Both the position numbers and the translations under genes were made by a program. A DNA stretch of 64,000 nt from Mesobacillus sp. AQ2. GTDB taxonomy: Bacteria; Bacillota; Bacilli; Bacillales; Cytobacillaceae. Positions 60,500 through 64,000 of the stretch are shown one piece after another (position 1 is the first letter of the stretch; every line of letters begins with the position of its first letter). The stretch spans positions 811,001-875,000 of the forward strand of contig NZ_CP126080.1 of assembly GCF_030122805.1 (NCBI RefSeq). Direction: 5' to 3'. The notes beneath the pieces were generated by a model, which did not search any database, was not told the origin of the DNA, and saw nothing but the letters and a program-made list of their open reading frames with translations.

Positions 60500-61363
60500 T
60501 TAAACAAAATAGAATACAAAACCAGATATGGTGGACATTGTGATCACGGATGCAATGAAGGCAATCACAAGCTGCTTTTTAAAGATTGATTTTAGCAGGA
60601 TGACTTCCGGCAAGCTAGCACCAGCTGAACTGATCATCATCGCCATCACCGGGCCAAGGGCCATTCCTTTTAAAATCAGCATTTGTGAGATAGGGATCAT
60701 GCTTGATAAACGGATGTACAATGGGATGCCTGCGATAGCGGCAACCGGAATCAACCACCATGCATCGTGCCCAAACCACTTTGTGATGAACTCTGTCGGA
60801 ACCAAACCGTGAATGACAGCACCAATCGCAGCACCTATCAGCAAGTATGGATACACGCTTTTCATCAGCGACCAGGTTTCATTTACAGCGAACCGCCAAT
60901 TGAATTTTTGGTTGCTTTCTTCATATCCAGACATGATGACGTTTTTTACATAGCGCTGGAAGCCGAGTTTATCAAGGGTGAAACCTATGATGACAGAAAA
61001 AATACTTGTTATGACCGTATACAAAATCGTCACCTTCCAGCCCATCACGACCCCCATGATCGTTAAGATTGTTGGGTCAAGCACAGGAGAAGCGAAGAGG
61101 AAAACCATGACGATTGAAAACGGGATTTTCTTTTTCAGCATATTAACAACTACGGGTATCGTCGAGCAGGAACAAAAAGGTGTGATAAAGGCGAACAGGA
61201 TGGCGGCAAAGCTTGCGAGCAACTTGTTGCGGCCGGTTAATTTTTTCTCGATTTTTTCGTAAGGGATATAGCCCTGGAGGAGGCTGATCAAAAAGGAAAT
61301 CCCAATGAAAAGCAAGGTTAATTCAACCGCAATCCATATAAAACTTTTTAGAAATTCAATCAT
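60500..61363 (-). CDS. Permease, ArsP/DUF318 family
   Basis: This membrane protein of 287 residues has about eight helices. It carries the family motif FITPFCSCSTIPVV, whose cysteines are associated with organoarsenical (trivalent methylarsenic) export in ArsP. LLIGAAIGAVIHGLVPTEFI and SSAGASLPEVILLKSIF are the second repeat half. The start has AAGGGAGAAG. It is downstream of an ArsR gene and a 56-residue protein on the same strand, so it is under arsenical or related metalloid control. Whether it exports As(III), methyl-As or Sb is not visible. Confidence 0.85.
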   Translation of the reverse strand: MIEFLKSFIWIAVELTLLFIGISFLISLLQGYIPYEKIEKKLTGRNKLLASFAAILFAFITPFCSCSTIPVVVNMLKKKIPFSIVMVFLFASPVLDPTILTIMGVVMGWKVTILYTVITSIFSVIIGFTLDKLGFQRYVKNVIMSGYEESNQKFNWRFAVNETWSLMKSVYPYLLIGAAIGAVIHGLVPTEFITKWFGHDAWWLIPVAAIAGIPLYIRLSSMIPISQMLILKGMALGPVMAMMISSAGASLPEVILLKSIFKKQLVIAFIASVITMSTISGFVFYFV

Positions 61364-61382
61364 TTTCTTCTCCCTTCTTCCT

Positions 61383-61553
61383 TTAGCAATTGGCGGGTAC
61401 TGGACAGCATGTTGGCTGTTGTTCTTGTTTTGGGGAAACCCAATATAATCTTTTCATTTCAGGCTGTTCAAAGAACTTCCATGCGTCTCTAGCCCTCCTT
61501 TCCACTTCCCGCTGTTTTAACTGGGCCATTGTTTGATAATCTTGATAAAACAT
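61383..61553 (-). CDS. Small Cys-bearing protein of the arsenic operon, 56 aa
   Basis: The protein MFYQDYQTMAQLKQREVERR... is a charged helix followed by a short tail with PTCCPVPANC at the end. The start ATG 61553 has AAGGAGAGG about 7 bases before; the open frame extends upstream to 61574. I do not recognise the family. The C-terminal CC and C may bind a soft metal. It lies 19 bp ahead of the permease and should be co-transcribed with it. Confidence 0.65.
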   Translation of the reverse strand: MFYQDYQTMAQLKQREVERRARDAWKFFEQPEMKRLYWVSPKQEQQPTCCPVPANC

Positions 61554-61569
61554 GTATATCCTCTCCTTA

Positions 61570-61607
61570 ATCAAAATATGTTGATTTATTTATCAAAAAA
61601 AATTGAT
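61570..61607. promoter_or_regulatory. Two ArsR-type boxes, ATCAA-N6-TTGAT
   Basis: ATCAA-aatatg-TTGAT (61570-61585) and ATCAA-aaaaaa-TTGAT (61592-61607) are 22 bp apart centre to centre, between the ArsR gene and the small Cys-bearing gene. This suggests a second promoter here. Confidence 0.75.
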
Positions 61608-61627
61608 TAAATATTTGAAAAGTAAAC

Positions 61628-61987
61628 CTAACAACAGTTGCTAGGTCTGAAAAGGCAGCAAAGCTCTGGAGATAGCAGGTGGTTGATTTCTTTCGTGTTC
61701 ACGGCGTAGTAGCTCCAGGTTCCCTTTGTTTCTTTTTGGATCAGATTGGCATCAAGCAAAATTTTTAAATGGTATGATAATTTTGATTGCGGCATGTCAA
61801 TCAGTTCACTTAGATCGCAAACGCAGCTGGAGTCTTGCTGGCATAGGAGGTTAAGAATATGCAGGCGTTTTTGGTCGGAAAGGGCTTTGAACTTCTTTTC
61901 ATATTTTTCAAAGGTGCTTTGTAGCGGCAGTTCCTTAGCGGTTTGGTTGGCAGTAGTCAGGTCTGTTAAAGGAATGAATTTTTCCAC
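61628..61987 (-). CDS. ArsR family metalloregulator, first copy
   Basis: The 119-residue winged-helix repressor has the helix 3 metal motif SSCVCDLSEL (ELCVCDL type) and DNA-recognition helix DMPQSKLSYHLKILLDANLI. Its C terminus carries extra cysteines (LCCLFRPSNCC) that could bind a second thiol metal. The start is GTG 61987 after AAGGAGAG. It heads the minus-strand set (small gene, permease, Cys-rich gene). A pair of boxes lies upstream, between 61987 and the second ArsR gene. Confidence 0.88.
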   Translation of the reverse strand: MEKFIPLTDLTTANQTAKELPLQSTFEKYEKKFKALSDQKRLHILNLLCQQDSSCVCDLSELIDMPQSKLSYHLKILLDANLIQKETKGTWSYYAVNTKEINHLLSPELCCLFRPSNCC

Positions 61988-62002
61988 TTTCAGCTCTCCT
62001 TA

Positions 62003-62077
62003 ATCAAAATCTCTTGATGTATTGTATTATATTTCCTATAAAACCAGTTTGCAACTGTTAAATCAAAAATTTTTGAT
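62003..62077. promoter_or_regulatory. Two ArsR-type boxes in the divergent control region
   Basis: ATCAA-aatctc-TTGAT (62003-62018) and ATCAA-aaattt-TTGAT (62062-62077) lie in the 177-bp space between the divergent ArsR genes. The second forms an uninterrupted 16-bp palindrome. Both repressors could share them. Confidence 0.75.
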
Positions 62078-62164
62078 TTATTTTTGGTAAAGGATTCATA
62101 AATAAGTATTGAACATATAAGCAAATCATTATATGATGATACGGTAATTGGAGGTGGAGAGTAA

Positions 62165-62509
62165 TTGATTAAGCAAAGTATTGAAATGGATCAGGCTGCT
62201 GCTTTGCTGAAGCTGCTTGGTGATAAGACTCGTCTGACGATGATGAGGATTCTGGCTGATCAGGATTGTTGCGTGTGTGAGTTTGTGGCAATATTCGAGG
62301 CGAGCCAGCCGGCGATCAGCCAGCATATCCGTAAGCTGAAAGACGCAGGTCTGGTAAAAGAAAGCAGGAGGGGCCAGTGGATATTTTACTCACTGAACCG
62401 GCAATTTGAGCATTTCGATTTTGTTCAATTGCTCTTGGATGCACTGCCAAGCCAGGATGAAAAATTAATAGAACTAGAAAAGCAGGGAAAACGGATTTCC
62501 TGTGAATAA
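62165..62509 (+). CDS. ArsR family metalloregulator, second copy
   Basis: The 114-residue winged-helix repressor has the metal motif DQDCCVCEFV and the recognition helix EASQPAISQHIRKLKDAGLV. The start is TTG 62165 with GGAGGTGGAG upstream. It precedes arsB by 15 bases and arsC, so it is the classic arsR of an arsRBC operon. It lacks the extra C-terminal cysteines of the other copy. It is divergent from the ArsP-type set. Confidence 0.9.
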   Translation: MIKQSIEMDQAAALLKLLGDKTRLTMMRILADQDCCVCEFVAIFEASQPAISQHIRKLKDAGLVKESRRGQWIFYSLNRQFEHFDFVQLLLDALPSQDEKLIELEKQGKRISCE

Positions 62510-62524
62510 CGGAGGGTATGAAAA

Positions 62525-63820
62525 TTGTCGACAGCAATCATTGCTTCACTGATCTTTCTCGTGACGCTGACATTGGTCATTTGGCAGCCAAAAGGGCTTA
62601 GCATTGGCTGGTCTGCCATCGGTGGGGCGCTAATCGCTTTATTATTTGGTGTTGTTACTTTCCAGGACGTAATCGACGTTACAGGAATCGTCTGGAATGC
62701 AACCCTTACATTTATTGCACTGATTATTATCTCACTTATACTCGATGAAATCGGATTTTTCGAATGGGCGGCTTTACATATGGCGCGTGCTGCAAAAGGA
62801 AACGGAGTCAGGATGTTTGTCTACGTTACCCTGCTGGGTGCAGGCGTAGCGGCATTGTTCGCAAACGACGGTGCAGCATTGATTTTGACGCCAATTGTAC
62901 TGGCGATGGTGCGGAACCTGAAATTCGAAGAAAAAATGGTGTTTCCATTCATCATGGCGAGCGGGTTCATTGCCGATACGACATCATTGCCGCTTATCGT
63001 CAGCAACCTGGTGAACATTGTTTCTGCTGACTACTTTAATATTGGATTCGTCGAATATGCATCACGCATGATCGTGCCGAACTTCTTCTCGCTGGGTGCA
63101 AGTATTCTGGTCTTGTATTTATTTTTCCGAAAGAGCATTCCGAAAAATTACGAGATGTCAGATTTGAAAAAGCCCGCTGAGGCAATCAAGGATATGAAGA
63201 TGTTCCGCTTATCATGGATTGTGTTGGCCGTCCTGCTTGCCGGCTATTTCGGCAGTGAATTCCTGAACATCCCTGTTTCCTTCATTGCCGGGGTTGTTGC
63301 GATTTTCTTCTTGATGATGGCGAGAAGAAGTCCGGCTGTCCATACCTCCACTGTCGTAAAAGGCGCGCCATGGGCGATTGTATTCTTCTCAATTGGCATG
63401 TATGTAGTCGTTTACGGACTGCGTAACGCAGGATTGACAAACATCCTTGCTGATGTCATCCAGGCAGCGGCTGACCAGGGCTTGTTTGTTGCTACAATCG
63501 GTATGGGCTTCATCGCTGCGATCCTTTCTTCAATCATGAACAATATGCCAACTGTCATGATTGATGCGCTGGCAATTGCGGATACTAACACAACAGGTGT
63601 CATCCGCGAAGCGTTGATATATGCGAATGTCATAGGCTCTGATCTAGGACCGAAAATCACGCCGATTGGATCACTGGCAACACTATTGTGGCTGCATGTC
63701 CTTTCATTGAAAGGCGTCAAAATTTCTTGGGGCACTTATTTTAAAACAGGAATTATCTTAACCATTCCTACTTTGTTCATCACATTGGTAGGTCTATATA
63801 TTTGGTTGCTAATTATCTAA
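62525..63820 (+). CDS. arsB: Arsenite efflux transporter ArsB
   Basis: The 431-residue membrane protein extrudes arsenite or antimonite. It is of the ArsB (12-helix, IT superfamily) type: [20 protein letters not shown] with [18 protein letters not shown] and, at the end, [20 protein letters not shown]. The start is TTG 62525, about 8 bases after ACGGAGGG; an ATG at 62519 is in another frame. It follows arsR and precedes arsC in the same operon. Codon use does not stand out from the neighbours. Confidence 0.95.
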   Translation: MSTAIIASLIFLVTLTLVIWQPKGLSIGWSAIGGALIALLFGVVTFQDVIDVTGIVWNATLTFIALIIISLILDEIGFFEWAALHMARAAKGNGVRMFVYVTLLGAGVAALFANDGAALILTPIVLAMVRNLKFEEKMVFPFIMASGFIADTTSLPLIVSNLVNIVSADYFNIGFVEYASRMIVPNFFSLGASILVLYLFFRKSIPKNYEMSDLKKPAEAIKDMKMFRLSWIVLAVLLAGYFGSEFLNIPVSFIAGVVAIFFLMMARRSPAVHTSTVVKGAPWAIVFFSIGMYVVVYGLRNAGLTNILADVIQAAADQGLFVATIGMGFIAAILSSIMNNMPTVMIDALAIADTNTTGVIREALIYANVIGSDLGPKITPIGSLATLLWLHVLSLKGVKISWGTYFKTGIILTIPTLFITLVGLYIWLLII

Positions 63821-63838
63821 CAAGGGAGCGAATCTGCT

Positions 63839-64000
63839 ATGGCTAAAAAAACAATCTACTTCCTATGTACGGGAAACTCTTGCAGAAGCCAGATGGCTGA
63901 AGGCTGGGCAAAAAAATACTTGGGTGACGAGTGGGAAGTTAAGAGTGCCGGTCTTGAGGCGCACGGCTTGAATCCCAATGCCATCAATGCTATGCACGAA
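63839..64000 (+). CDS. arsC: Arsenate reductase ArsC (5' part, cut by window end)
   Basis: The first 54 codons of a thioredoxin-coupled arsenate reductase are present. The catalytic P-loop CTGNSCRSQ (Cys10 is the nucleophile) and [17 protein letters not shown] are visible. It belongs to the low-molecular-weight-phosphatase-like ArsC type of B. subtilis and S. aureus, which reduces arsenate to arsenite for ArsB export. ATG 63839 follows AAGGGAGCG. The rest lies beyond 64000. Confidence 0.95.
   Translation, partial: MAKKTIYFLCTGNSCRSQMAEGWAKKYLGDEWEVKSAGLEAHGLNPNAINAMHE

Overview
The window comes from a low-to-moderate G+C, endospore-former-type Bacillaceae chromosome (Bacillus/Mesobacillus-like). 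This rests on strong AAGGAGG-type ribosome binding sites, frequent TTG and GTG starts, intrinsic terminators after most genes, and Bacillus gene neighbourhoods such as glpP-glpD, a YtrA-type GntR/ABC operon, a ywrC/ywrD/ywrB/ywrA-like set and bcrC. I see no rRNA, tRNA, CRISPR array, transposase or prophage. The first gene (ADP-ribosylglycohydrolase) and the last (arsC) are cut by the window ends.

Layout. 1-6.7 kb: small metabolic and stress genes (GNAT, prolyl 4-hydroxylase-like oxygenase, Nudix-GNAT fusion, POT peptide transporter, DUF305, P-loop kinase). 7-12.9 kb: a secreted nine-repeat protein, a 52-bp tandem array, an amidase and small conserved genes. 13-15.4 kb: glpP-glpD with an antiterminator hairpin. 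15.6-25.3 kb: PAS-MCP sensor, an RNase J, a 17-unit 52-bp array, a lipoteichoic acid synthase, a CDF transporter, a TRM11-like methyltransferase and DbpA helicase. 25.6-31.3 kb: HTH/vWA pair, a frameshifted zinc-ribbon/DUF4352 gene, and a secreted protein of eight 28-residue repeats followed by a two-component system. 31.3-42.4 kb: UvrC-like nuclease, pyrroline-5-carboxylate reductase, an ABC exporter, a GntR/ABC operon, an exporter pseudogene, a 20-bp tandem array and an AAE-type transporter. 42.4-52.2 kb: an Lrp regulator divergent from a complete dipeptide/glutathione-type ABC operon with a DUF1028 gene, then a gamma-glutamyltransferase and two chromate-transporter half-proteins; this looks like a gamma-glutamyl peptide uptake and breakdown island. 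52.2-60.1 kb: a hydrolase relic, an amidohydrolase, a 1,000-residue GNAT fusion, ogt, a third 52-bp array, a flavodoxin, bcrC and a CNNM/CorC protein. 60.3-64 kb: an arsenic-type island with two ArsR repressors, an ArsP-like permease, two tiny Cys-bearing proteins, arsB and arsC.

The main unexplained structure is the set of intergenic tandem arrays. Three arrays of unrelated sequence (9655, 18552, 57141) all have a 52-bp period, and two further arrays have periods of 20 and about 21 bp. Other notable points are five ATCAA-N6-TTGAT boxes across the arsenic island, paired CTGACAT-type direct repeats upstream of the 28-residue-repeat protein, a TTACAAATGA motif shared by ywrC and the gamma-glutamyltransferase gene, and several broken genes. 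Small genes not obvious from long-ORF scanning were found at 12700-12858 and 60331-60462.
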